This document shows, piece by piece, positions 1 to 6,263 of a stretch of 13,200 nt of DNA; position 1 is the first letter of the stretch; each line of letters starts with the position of its first letter. The position numbers were made by a program, and so were the translations under genes. Source of the stretch: Brooklawnia sp050943675 (GTDB lineage Bacteria > Actinomycetota > Actinomycetes > Propionibacteriales > Propionibacteriaceae); contig JBMNPP010000058.1 in assembly GCA_050943675.1 (NCBI GenBank), forward strand, positions 1-13,200, read 5' to 3'. The notes below the pieces were generated by a model. The model did not search any database, had not been told where the DNA came from, and saw only the letters and a list, made by a program, of their open reading frames with translations.

Positions 1-2208
1 CAGGTCGTCGACGAAGGCCTGCAGCAGCGTCCCGGCATGCTGGGTGTCGAAATCCTCCAGGTCGGTGGTGACGTCAACCACCAACTGCTGGGTGGCCGAG
101 ACCAGCCAGCGATCGAGCAGGTGCCGCTCAGCCACAGCCGGCGCGGCGCCGGTCGGCTGCCAGTTGTTCGCGCGGGCGTAGAGCGACTGGAAGGCCACGG
201 TGTTCCAGTAGGTCAGCAGCACCTTGCGTACCACTTCCTGCATCGACCCATGCCCGACCCTGCGCGCCGACCACGGCGACCCCGAGCAGGCCATGAACCA
301 GCGCACCGCATCGGCACCGTGGCGTTCCAGCAGCGGGATCGGCTCGAGGATATTGCCCAGGTGCTTGCTCATCTTGCGGCCGTCCTCGGCCAGGATGTGG
401 CCCAGGCACAGCACATTGCGGTAGCTGGACTGGTCGAAGACCAACGTGCCAACCGCCATCAGGGTGTAGAACCAGCCGCGCGTCTGATCAATCGCCTCAC
501 AGATGAAGTCGGCCGGGTAGTGCTCCTCGAACTTCTCCTTCGAACCGGGCACCCACGGGTAACCCCACTGCGCGAACGGCATCGAGCCCGAGTCGAACCA
601 GGCATCGATGACCTCGGGAACCCGACGGTAGACCCCTTCCTCACCGGGCAGGGTGAAGGTGATCTCGTCGACGAAGGGGCGGTGCGGGTCGAGTTCGGAC
701 AGGTCGCGCCCGGCCAGCTCGCCCAGCTCCGCCCGCGAACCTACGCACACCATCCGGCTGGGGTCTGCATCATTGCGCCAGATCGGCAGGGGGGTCCCCC
801 AGTACCGGGAGCGGCTGAGCGCCCAGTCGATGTTGTTGTTCAACCAGTCGCCATAGCGGCCGTGCTTGATGTGCTCGGGGTACCAGTTGGTTGCCTCGTT
901 CTCACGCAGCAACGCATCGATGATCCGGGTGGTGCGGATGTACCAGGACGGCTGGGCGTAGTAGATCAACGGGGTGTGGCAGCGCCAGCAGTGCGGGTAG
1001 GCGTGGGTGTACTCGAGCACCTTGAACATCAGCCCACGCTCGACCAGGTCGGCCACCAGGGCCTTGTCGGCGGTCTTGAACAGCTGGCCACCGACCAATT
1101 CGATGTCTTCTTCAAACGTGCCGTCGCGGCGAATGGGGTTGACCATCTCGAGCCCGTAGGCACGGCAGATGGCCATGTCGTCCGCGCCGAATGCGGGTGC
1201 CTGGTGCACCAGTCCGGTACCGTCGGCGGTGGTCACGTAGTCCGCCAGCACCACCAGGTGGGCCTTCTCGGTGAACTCCACCAGCTCGAAGGGACGCTGG
1301 TAGTCCCAGCGTTCCATCCGGGCTCCGATGATCTCGTCGGTAACGTGCCACTTGGCGTTACCCTCGTCATCGGTCTGGCCACCCAGCACTGCATCGAACA
1401 GCGGCTCGGCCACTACCAGCGACTCGTGGCCGTCGGTGGCTCGCACATAGGTGACGCCGGGGTTCACCGCGACGGCGGTGTTGCTGACCAGCGTCCACGG
1501 TGTGGTCGTCCACACCAGCAGTGACGCGCCGGCCCAGGGGCCACTGGTCAACGGGAAGCGGACGTAGACCGATGGGTCGACAACGTCCTCGTAGCCCTGG
1601 GCGACCTCGTGGTCGCTGAGGGCTGTCTCGTCCTTGGGGCAGTACGGGGTGACCCGGTAGTCCTCGACCAGCCGCCCGGCATCGAAGATCTGCTTGAGCG
1701 CCCACCACTCCGAATCGATGTATTCGGGGGCCATGGTCCAGTAGGCGTCATCGAGGTTGACCCAGTAGCCCATCCGCTCGGTCAGGTCGGCGAACTCCCC
1801 GACATGGCGCGACACCGATTCGCGGCACTTGTCGTTGAACCTCTCGATGCCATAGGCCTCGATCTCGGACTTGTCGTCGATGCCAAGTTCCTGTTCGACA
1901 GCCAGTTCGACCGGCAGGCCGTGGCAATCCCAGCCGGCCTTGCGGTCGACGCGGCGGCCCTGCATCGTCTTGAAGCGGGGGAAGACGTCCTTGAACACCC
2001 GGGCCTCGATGTGGTGCGTGCCGGGGTGGCCATTCGCGGTGGGCGGGCCCTCGTAGAAGTTCCACGGCTCGCCATCAGCGGTGGCCTGCCAGCTCCGGTT
2101 GAAGGTCTCCCCGTGCTGCCACAGCTGGAGGATTTCGTGATCCATTGCGGCCAGGTCGAGCTGCGCCGACACGCTGCGGTAACCGCCAGGCTGCGGGGTG
2201 TCGCTCAT
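1..2208 (-). CDS. ileS: Isoleucyl-tRNA synthetase, 3' end outside the window
   Basis: Charges tRNA(Ile) with isoleucine in the cytoplasm. The minus frame is open from an ATG at 2208 to the window edge, giving 736 residues; the family is usually about 1040-1100, so the anticodon-binding and C-terminal parts lie outside. The HIGH-type signature is the degenerate ANGHPGTHHIEA (about residues 58-69), followed by RVFKDVFPRFK. The editing (CP1) motif WTTTPWTL is at about 233-240 and the KMSKS loop reads GRKMSKHLGN, with K612-H616. GTHH plus KMSKH is what I expect of the actinobacterial/eukaryote-like class 2 enzyme, a class often less sensitive to mupirocin; that property is inferred. The ATG is chosen because the MSDTP... 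N-terminus fits and the T-box leader ends just before it. The AAGGGA SD sits about 10 bases upstream. Identification is secure. Confidence 0.97.
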   Translation of the reverse strand, partial: MSDTPQPGGYRSVSAQLDLAAMDHEILQLWQHGETFNRSWQATADGEPWNFYEGPPTANGHPGTHHIEARVFKDVFPRFKTMQGRRVDRKAGWDCHGLPVELAVEQELGIDDKSEIEAYGIERFNDKCRESVSRHVGEFADLTERMGYWVNLDDAYWTMAPEYIDSEWWALKQIFDAGRLVEDYRVTPYCPKDETALSDHEVAQGYEDVVDPSVYVRFPLTSGPWAGASLLVWTTTPWTLVSNTAVAVNPGVTYVRATDGHESLVVAEPLFDAVLGGQTDDEGNAKWHVTDEIIGARMERWDYQRPFELVEFTEKAHLVVLADYVTTADGTGLVHQAPAFGADDMAICRAYGLEMVNPIRRDGTFEEDIELVGGQLFKTADKALVADLVERGLMFKVLEYTHAYPHCWRCHTPLIYYAQPSWYIRTTRIIDALLRENEATNWYPEHIKHGRYGDWLNNNIDWALSRSRYWGTPLPIWRNDADPSRMVCVGSRAELGELAGRDLSELDPHRPFVDEITFTLPGEEGVYRRVPEVIDAWFDSGSMPFAQWGYPWVPGSKEKFEEHYPADFICEAIDQTRGWFYTLMAVGTLVFDQSSYRNVLCLGHILAEDGRKMSKHLGNILEPIPLLERHGADAVRWFMACSGSPWSARRVGHGSMQEVVRKVLLTYWNTVAFQSLYARANNWQPTGAAPAVAERHLLDRWLVSATQQLVVDVTTDLEDFDTQHAGTLLQAFVDDL

Positions 2209-2412
2209 CGTCTCAAATTCCCTTTGCTCTGTTGCTGCTGGTGAGCCAAGGGACGAACGCGCCGGTCCGGGCGTCCGCGGTACCACCCCTGTTGGGACGC
2301 CTGCGGCGTCCCCACTTGATTCATTGCTGCCGCCGGTTCTAGTGGGCCGGGCAAAGTGCCCGGCTGTTCTTCCGGCAGCTCCAGGGTGATGGCCCCTTCC
2401 CAGCCGTGCAGC
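2209..2412 (-). promoter_or_regulatory. Class II (translational) T-box riboswitch of ileS
   Basis: This leader RNA senses uncharged tRNA(Ile) and controls ileS translation. The T-box AGGGGTGGTACCGCG is at 2290-2276, with TGG available to pair with the tRNA NCCA end. A specifier-like ATC (Ile) lies at 2390-2388 in GGGGCCATCACC, in the very short stem I typical of actinobacterial ileS leaders. Hairpin GCCGGGC/GCCCGGC is at 2364-2346 and GGGACGCC/GGCGTCCC at 2312-2294. The antisequestrator forms from AGGGG (2290-2286) with TCCCT (2253-2249), plus CGGACGC (2277-2271) with GCGTTCG (2260-2254). The same TCCCTT (2253-2248) is exactly complementary to AAGGGA (2224-2219), the SD. The two folds therefore exclude each other. 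No U-tailed terminator is seen, which supports translational control. Confidence 0.92.
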
Positions 2413-2418
2413 GACCCC

Positions 2419-2447
2419 AGTTTAGCCAGCCGGAACCACTGAGTAAA
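2419..2447 (-). promoter_or_regulatory. Probable ileS promoter
   Basis: On the minus strand a -35 TTTACT (2447-2442; 4 of 6 match to TTGACA) is followed after 17 bases by a -10 TAAACT (2424-2419; fits TANNNT). Transcription would begin near 2412, right at the 5' edge of the short T-box stem I. This agrees with the leader architecture but is motif-based only. Confidence 0.5.
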
Positions 2448-2554
2448 AATTGTTTGAGATTGCTTGTAACGAAATCCGGGGCCCACCGCGTCATATGGGT
2501 AGGACAGGCGGACATGGCTTTCTGATCCGGGGGGACCGGGAAGCGATGCTCGAC

Positions 2555-2760
2555 TCAGGTCTCGGCCGCGATGGCACCCGCTGGATGGGTTGGTGTCGGG
2601 GCCGGTTGCGGCAGACGCACGGGGGTTTTGCTCTGCTGCGCGTGGTAGTGGCTGCGGTCCGCAGCGTTCTGGTCCGGGGGACGGAACACCAACTCCAGTG
2701 GGGGCTGGAGGACGCGGGCCACAGCCACCACCATGTCGAGACTGGGTACGCCTGTCCCAC
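2555..2760 (-). pseudogene. Possible 3' remnant of an XRE-type HTH regulator
   Basis: A minus-strand frame ending at TGA 2557-2555 contains GVPSLDMVVAVARVLQPPLE followed by LVFRPPDQ. This resembles the last helix of an XRE/Cro HTH domain (pattern PSLxTLxxIAxALGxxLEL) plus the following strand. Codons in this stretch are G/C-ending as in real genes here. Upstream, the frame runs into sequence with no recognisable first helices (GLDCCILSRALHPPKATEKT), and no SD-start pair is evident. About 40 residues of proline-rich sequence follow the HTH-like part. I read it as a decayed fragment, possibly of an antitoxin-like regulator. A chance open frame is the alternative. The rest of 2448-2788 holds nothing else I can support. 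Confidence 0.35.
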
Positions 2761-2788
2761 AAAACGTTTTCTCAGTAGCCTTTGGGGG

Positions 2789-2836
2789 GTGAAGTGCTCG
2801 TGACAAGATGCAACAATCAAGGCCTACGCACTTCAC
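2789..2836. repeat. Perfect 9-bp inverted repeat upstream of the sigma factor
   Basis: GTGAAGTGC (2789-2797) and GCACTTCAC (2828-2836) are exact inverse complements separated by 30 bases. The right arm overlaps a CACGTG (2834-2839) and ends 19 bases before the sigma start codon. It could be a pair of operator half-sites three helical turns apart, or a long-loop hairpin in the mRNA leader that restricts access to the SD. Confidence 0.5.
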
Positions 2837-2855
2837 GTGCTGGGAACGGAGCGGT

Positions 2856-3437
2856 ATGGCGGTACCTGACGGCTACCGGGAGTTGGTCGAAGGCCAGACT
2901 CCCGCGCTATTCCGTCGTGCGCTCTTGCTCAGCAGGGACTGGCACCTGGCTGAAGACCTTGTCCAGGAGACAGCCGTGACCGCATTGATGAAGTGGCGCC
3001 AGGTGAAGGCTGCCGACGACAAGCCGGCCTACCTGCAAACCGTATTGACCAACCATTTCCTGAGCCGCGCACGGAAGCGCTCGTACCAGGAGCGGCCCGT
3101 CGAGGTTGAGATCGAGGTTCCAGAAACCGTCGATCCCTGGCCGGGCATCGATCTCGAGCTACAGGTCGCCAATGGCCTGGCCGCATTGAATCCCAGCGAG
3201 CGTGCCGTCGTTGTCGGCCGCTACATGGACGACCTGCCCGTGGCCGAGGTGGCCCGGCAGCTTGACCGCAAGGAATCCTGGGTTCGCGTGACCGCCCACC
3301 GGGCGCTGGCGAAACTGCGGGACGAGATGACCGACGAGGCAGGCACTCCACAGCCGTCCAGGGCCGAGCAGGACAGCGCTGATGCTCCGGCACCAGCGCA
3401 ACAACCGCGCCGGGTGGCGAAGGAGGTCGACCGATGA
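2856..3437 (+). CDS. SigE-family ECF RNA polymerase sigma factor
   Basis: Directs RNA polymerase to a specific promoter set, in the manner of group 4 (extracytoplasmic function, ECF) sigma factors. The product is 193 aa. The sigma-2 region spans about 8-78, with RDWHLAEDLVQETAVTALMK at 27-46. Sigma-4 spans about 102-156, with LNPSERAVVVGRYMDDLPVA (111-130) leading into helix-turn-helix EVARQLDRKESWVRVTAHRA. The GYRELVEG...LLLSRDWHLAEDLVQE pattern is typical of the Streptomyces-type SigE family. A polar Ala/Pro/Gln tail of about 33 residues follows sigma-4. ATG 2856 is chosen over the upstream in-frame start at 2808 because GGAACGGAG lies just before it and homology begins at GYREL. The gene overlaps the next by ATGA (3434-3437), implying translational coupling. 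No confident promoter was found; a 9-bp inverted repeat lies just upstream. Confidence 0.9.
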   Translation: MAVPDGYRELVEGQTPALFRRALLLSRDWHLAEDLVQETAVTALMKWRQVKAADDKPAYLQTVLTNHFLSRARKRSYQERPVEVEIEVPETVDPWPGIDLELQVANGLAALNPSERAVVVGRYMDDLPVAEVARQLDRKESWVRVTAHRALAKLRDEMTDEAGTPQPSRAEQDSADAPAPAQQPRRVAKEVDR

Positions 3438-4417
3438 ATCTCGACGACCTCGCCCGCCTGCGCGATCTGCCAGTCCAGCCGAGTGCCTTCAGCACCGGCC
3501 TGGCCGGGGCAGCCATCAAGCGCGCCGCACGTATCCAGGCGCTGGCCACCACCGCGATCGTGGCCGGGGCAACGACCGTGCTGGTCATAGTGGCGTTCGT
3601 TGCCGGCGTGTTCGGCATGCCAGGCGGCTCGGACGACACCCCGGGCGTCACCGTCACCACTTCGGCACCCGGGCCGCGGCCAAGTCAGACCGAACCGGCA
3701 AGCAGCGCACCGTCCCCCAGCGATTCGCCGACATCGAGCTCAGCGACGCCATCGGGCACTACGCCTGCACAATCGGATGCGACGACAGTGCCACCCGTAA
3801 TTCCCGGCACCACCGCCAGCAATTCGCAGCAACCGCCAGCTCAGGTTCCTGCGCAGGCACCGACCGCCACGGCGAGCCCCACGAATCGACCAACCACTTC
3901 GAGGCCCACCAGGACCCCGACCAGGCCGGTCCCGACGACCTCGTCCCCGATCGGCCCGTCGCCCACACCGACCCCTCCACCGGTCACCTCACCCGAGCCG
4001 ACCACTCCGACTGACCCGGTCACCACACCGACTGTTGCCCCGATTCCGGCATGCAACACCGTGGGCCAGGGCGACCTGCAGGTGGCTGGCTGGCAGGTCG
4101 AGAACCAGGACGGCCAGACCGTCGTGAAGCTCGAACTGCACAACCCCGCCGATAACCCGACCTGCCAGTTGACTGATTCGGTCTGGGCGGACGTCAAGCC
4201 CGCCAGCGGCGGTTGGCAGGAACTCGCCAGCGGTCACGTCGACACCCTGGTCGAATCCGGTGACAGCATGTTTGTCACGATCACATACTCGGTGGCACGT
4301 GGCTGCGAGGTGCCGTCCGCTGAATTGCGGGTTCGGATCGGCCAGTCGATGGGCCCGTACGACTCGACTGAACTGGTACCCACACCATCGAAATGGTTCA
4401 CCTGTCCGCGAGGTTGA
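3434..4417 (+). CDS. Single-pass membrane protein with Pro/Thr/Ser stalk and four-cysteine outer domain
   Basis: Not recognised as a named family; 327 aa. A cytoplasmic N-terminus of about 36 residues (MNLDDLARLRDLPVQPSAFS...AAIKRAAR) precedes one transmembrane helix (about 37-62, ATTAIVAGATTVLVIVAFVA). Next comes a stalk of about 140 residues dominated by Pro, Thr and Ser (63-205), then a compact C-terminal domain with C207, C244, C291 and C324, likely two disulfides outside the cell. The stretch LELHNPADNPTCQL faintly recalls DUF4232-like beta domains. The start has a strong AGGAGG SD eight bases upstream, and it overlaps the sigma gene by ATGA. Position suggests an anti-sigma factor or sensor for that sigma factor, but the N-terminus is short and has no HxxxCxxC zinc anti-sigma motif. 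The alternative is a secreted-domain envelope protein within the same operon. Confidence 0.8.
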   Translation: MNLDDLARLRDLPVQPSAFSTGLAGAAIKRAARIQALATTAIVAGATTVLVIVAFVAGVFGMPGGSDDTPGVTVTTSAPGPRPSQTEPASSAPSPSDSPTSSSATPSGTTPAQSDATTVPPVIPGTTASNSQQPPAQVPAQAPTATASPTNRPTTSRPTRTPTRPVPTTSSPIGPSPTPTPPPVTSPEPTTPTDPVTTPTVAPIPACNTVGQGDLQVAGWQVENQDGQTVVKLELHNPADNPTCQLTDSVWADVKPASGGWQELASGHVDTLVESGDSMFVTITYSVARGCEVPSAELRVRIGQSMGPYDSTELVPTPSKWFTCPRG

Positions 4418-4428
4418 TAACGCGCCAA

Positions 4429-4493
4429 TGGCCCACCACTCCGCGGGGGACAAAGGGCGGGCCATCAGCTTTTGTCGGAGCTTTCCGACGAAA
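4429..4493 (+). terminator. Possible terminator hairpins after the sigma operon
   Basis: Two inverted repeats follow the membrane-protein stop. TGGCCC (4429-4434) pairs with GGGCCA (4459-4464). GTCGGA-GCTT-TCCGAC (4474-4489) is extended by TTT/AAA at 4471-4473/4491-4493 around a bulged G. Neither has a clear U tract, so termination is only plausible. In the remaining intergenic DNA up to 4633 I see nothing. Confidence 0.35.
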
Positions 4494-4633
4494 TGAGTCT
4501 ACTCCCTCCAGGCGTGTATCGACACTCTTCTGCCCATCTATCGACCCCAGTCCATAATGTGACCCACCTGGGGCGGACCCTGAGCCCCGGACTGTGAGCC
4601 ACAGTCCCAGCACCCCCGGCTCGGCGGGCGGCA

Positions 4634-4639
4634 TAGAGT
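4634..4639 (+). promoter_or_regulatory. -10 box placing transcription start at the ATG (leaderless candidate)
   Basis: TAGAGT fits TANNNT and ends seven bases before the ATG at 4647. The start point would fall on or next to the A of the start codon. No -35 match and no convincing SD (GTGTTTTGT precedes the ATG) are present. Both are common for leaderless actinobacterial genes. Confidence 0.45.
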
Positions 4640-4646
4640 GTTTTGT

Positions 4647-5318
4647 ATGAACCAGCCATCGGATGAATGGCAACCGCGCCCCAGGCTGCGCGCCGGTGAC
4701 GCCGACCGGCAGCAGGCGATCGAGTCGTTGACCCTGGCCTGGCGTGCGGGACGCCTGTCTCGCGAGGAGTTCCAGGACCGGACCGAGCGCTCGCTTGCTG
4801 CGACCTACAGCGACGAGGTGGTTGACCTGGTCGCCGATATCGGTGGCCTGGTCCCCGCCCCGGTCTATGAGGGTGAACTGGTGCAGGACAGTTGGCAGTC
4901 CGAACGCGAGGACAACCTGCCGGTCCGCTACGCAGCAGAGGGCGAGCGGGGCGCAGCGATATCCGTCGGGGTGCTCGGCGGGATGGATCGGGCTGGTGAC
5001 TGGGTGGTCGCACCCCACCACACCTCGCTCGCATTCTGGGGTGGCGGCACCATCGACTTGAGGGACGCTGTCTTCACCAGCCCGGAGACCACCATTACCT
5101 GTATCGCGGTGATGGGTGGCATTGAGGTGATCGTCCCGCCCGAGATGGAGGTCCGGGTGACCGGTTTCGGTCTGCTGGGTGGCTTCGGCTGGGAAAAGGT
5201 CCACCAGGCCCGTCAACAGCGGCAGGCACCCGAGGGTGCACCCCGGGTCATCATCCAGGGGCTGGGGTTGATGGGCGGGGTTGAGGTGACCCGCCGTGAA
5301 CGCGGGGCACCTGACTGA
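4647..5318 (+). CDS. DUF1707 protein with LiaF-like C-terminal half
   Basis: Function unknown. The 223-aa product carries a DUF1707 domain at about 14-66 (LRAGDADRQQAIESLTLAWR, GRLSREEFQDRTERSLAATY). This helical module of about 50 residues is widespread in actinobacterial envelope-related proteins. The second half (about 100-216) is glycine-rich, with repeated turns GVLGGMDR, AVMGGIEVIVP, GLLGGFGWEK and GLMGGVEVT. It resembles the beta-structured C-terminal domain of LiaF/cell-wall-active-antibiotic response proteins. No signal peptide or transmembrane helix is seen, so it is probably cytosolic. ATG 4647 is preferred to GTG 4638 because a -10 box overlaps the latter. It ends convergently seven bases from recR. 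Its place after an ECF sigma operon fits an envelope-stress role, but this is inference. Confidence 0.85.
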   Translation: MNQPSDEWQPRPRLRAGDADRQQAIESLTLAWRAGRLSREEFQDRTERSLAATYSDEVVDLVADIGGLVPAPVYEGELVQDSWQSEREDNLPVRYAAEGERGAAISVGVLGGMDRAGDWVVAPHHTSLAFWGGGTIDLRDAVFTSPETTITCIAVMGGIEVIVPPEMEVRVTGFGLLGGFGWEKVHQARQQRQAPEGAPRVIIQGLGLMGGVEVTRRERGAPD

Positions 5319-5331
5319 CAACGATTCAGTC
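5313..5331. terminator. Shared hairpin at convergent stop codons
   Basis: GACTGA (5313-5318) and TCAGTC (5326-5331) form a 6-bp stem with a 7-base loop. Each arm is exactly the last sense codon plus stop (GAC TGA) of one of the two converging genes. There is no U tract, so any bidirectional terminator function is weakly supported. Confidence 0.3.
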
Positions 5332-5925
5332 GACGTAGCGGCGACCGCTGAAGGCGCGTCCCAGAGTCACCTCGTCGGCATATTCCAGGTCGCCACCGAC
5401 CGGCAGCCCTGAGGCGAGCCGGCTGATCTGGATCCCGGGGGTCTGGCCGAGCAGGCGACTCAGGTAGGTGGCAGTGGCCTCACCCTCAAGGTTCGGGTTG
5501 GTGGCCAGGATCACCTCGGTGATCGCATCGTCCGACAAACGCCGCACCAGCTCGGCGATGTGCAGGTCGCCGGGGCCGCGTCCGGCGATCGGGCTGATGG
5601 CACCGCCCAGCACGTGGTAGCGGCCGCGGAACTCGCGGGTCCGCTCGATCGCCATCACGTCCTTGCTCTCCTCGACCACGCAAATGGTGCTCACGTCTCG
5701 CCGCGGGTCGCGGCAGATGCGGCAGGTTTCCTGGTCGGTCACGTTGAAGCAGACGCCGCAGAAATGCACCCGCTGCTTGACCTGCACCAGTGCATCGGCC
5801 AGCCGTTGCACGTCTTCGGCGGGCTGGTCAAGCATCCAGAAGGCGATGCGCTGGGCACTCTTCGGGCCAATGCCGGGCAGCCGCCCGAGTTCGTCGATGA
5901 GGTCCTGAATCGGTCCGTCGTACAA
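5326..5925 (-). CDS. recR: Recombination mediator protein RecR
   Basis: RecR acts with RecF/RecO to load RecA on single-stranded DNA during gap repair. The 199-aa product has the family's normal length. An N-terminal helix-hairpin-helix (LGRLPGIGPKSAQRIAFWML, 13-32) is followed by a C4 zinc finger with C56, C59, C68 and C71. The Toprim domain begins at ICVVEESKDVMAIERT (81-96) and includes ATNPNLEGEATATYL (141-155). The start is TTG (5925-5923): an in-frame TAG lies two codons upstream and the next Met is beyond the HhH motif. Its SD (GAGGT) overlaps the ybaB stop codon, with 8 bases between the genes, so coupling is likely. Third coding gene of dnaX-ybaB-recR. Confidence 0.97.
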   Translation of the reverse strand: MYDGPIQDLIDELGRLPGIGPKSAQRIAFWMLDQPAEDVQRLADALVQVKQRVHFCGVCFNVTDQETCRICRDPRRDVSTICVVEESKDVMAIERTREFRGRYHVLGGAISPIAGRGPGDLHIAELVRRLSDDAITEVILATNPNLEGEATATYLSRLLGQTPGIQISRLASGLPVGGDLEYADEVTLGRAFSGRRYVD

Positions 5926-5933
5926 GATCTACC

Positions 5934-6242
5934 TCAAAAACCCATCCCGCCGAGGTCCGGCATCATGGTCTGCGCCTGGTTGCTGGCCTTGGTGGTGGCG
6001 TCGCGGACCGCCGCGATGATCAGGTCGCTGAGCGAGTCAAGATCTTCGACGTCGACTGCCTCGGGCTTGATGACCAGGCCCACCAGTTCACCACCGCCGG
6101 TCATCGTCGCCTCGACCAGGCCTCCCCCGGCTGAACCGCTGAAGACGGAATTGGCGAGATCTTCCTGGGCCTGCTGCAGTTGTGCCTGCATCGCCTGCGC
6201 CTGTTCAAGCAGGGCATTCATATCCATGTCTTCAGGAAACAC
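5934..6242 (-). CDS. ybaB: YbaB/EbfC family nucleoid-associated protein
   Basis: A small dimeric DNA-binding protein of the YbaB/EbfC family, usually encoded between dnaX and recR as here. The 102 aa include an N-terminal amphipathic helix rich in Gln/Ala (MNALLEQAQAMQAQLQQAQE, about 8-27). The conserved core follows (VEATMTGGGELVGLVIKPEA, about 43-62), then DVEDLDSLSDLIIAAVRDAT and a Met/Gly-rich tail (MMPDLGGMGF). GTG 6242 is chosen as start because AAAGGA lies six bases upstream; ATGs at codons 6 and 8 are alternatives without a comparable SD. It lies 21 bases after dnaX and 8 before recR. Confidence 0.94.
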   Translation of the reverse strand: MFPEDMDMNALLEQAQAMQAQLQQAQEDLANSVFSGSAGGGLVEATMTGGGELVGLVIKPEAVDVEDLDSLSDLIIAAVRDATTKASNQAQTMMPDLGGMGF

Positions 6243-6263
6243 TGGATGTCCTTTCGGGTGGGT

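Noticed and set aside
37..1524. Long open frame on the plus strand (495 codons) opposite ileS
   Set aside because: It is the antisense shadow of ileS. The translation shows no family signature, while the minus frame carries all synthetase motifs.
1609..2244. Second plus-strand open frame opposite the ileS 5' end
   Set aside because: It is antisense to the HIGH region and runs into the T-box leader; no SD or homology was seen.
2205..2762. Minus-strand open frame of 185 codons running through the T-box leader
   Set aside because: The region is explained by the structured leader and promoter. The peptide is low-complexity and crosses the riboswitch helices.
2761..2770. AAAACGTTTT palindrome
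   Set aside because: Ten bases, AT-rich, flanks not symmetric, and not placed at a recognisable promoter.
2929..3660. Minus-strand open frame of 243 codons opposite the sigma factor
   Set aside because: Arg/Pro/Ser-rich antisense shadow of a gene with clear sigma-2 and sigma-4 regions.
3620..4050. Repeat array in the membrane-protein stalk region
   Set aside because: The DNA is compositionally biased by Pro/Thr/Ser codons, but no regular unit or spacer pattern exists, so it is neither a tandem repeat array nor a CRISPR.
4398..5321. Minus-strand open frame of 307 codons opposite the DUF1707 gene
   Set aside because: The plus strand has a recognisable DUF1707 domain in register; the antisense peptide has no recognisable motif.
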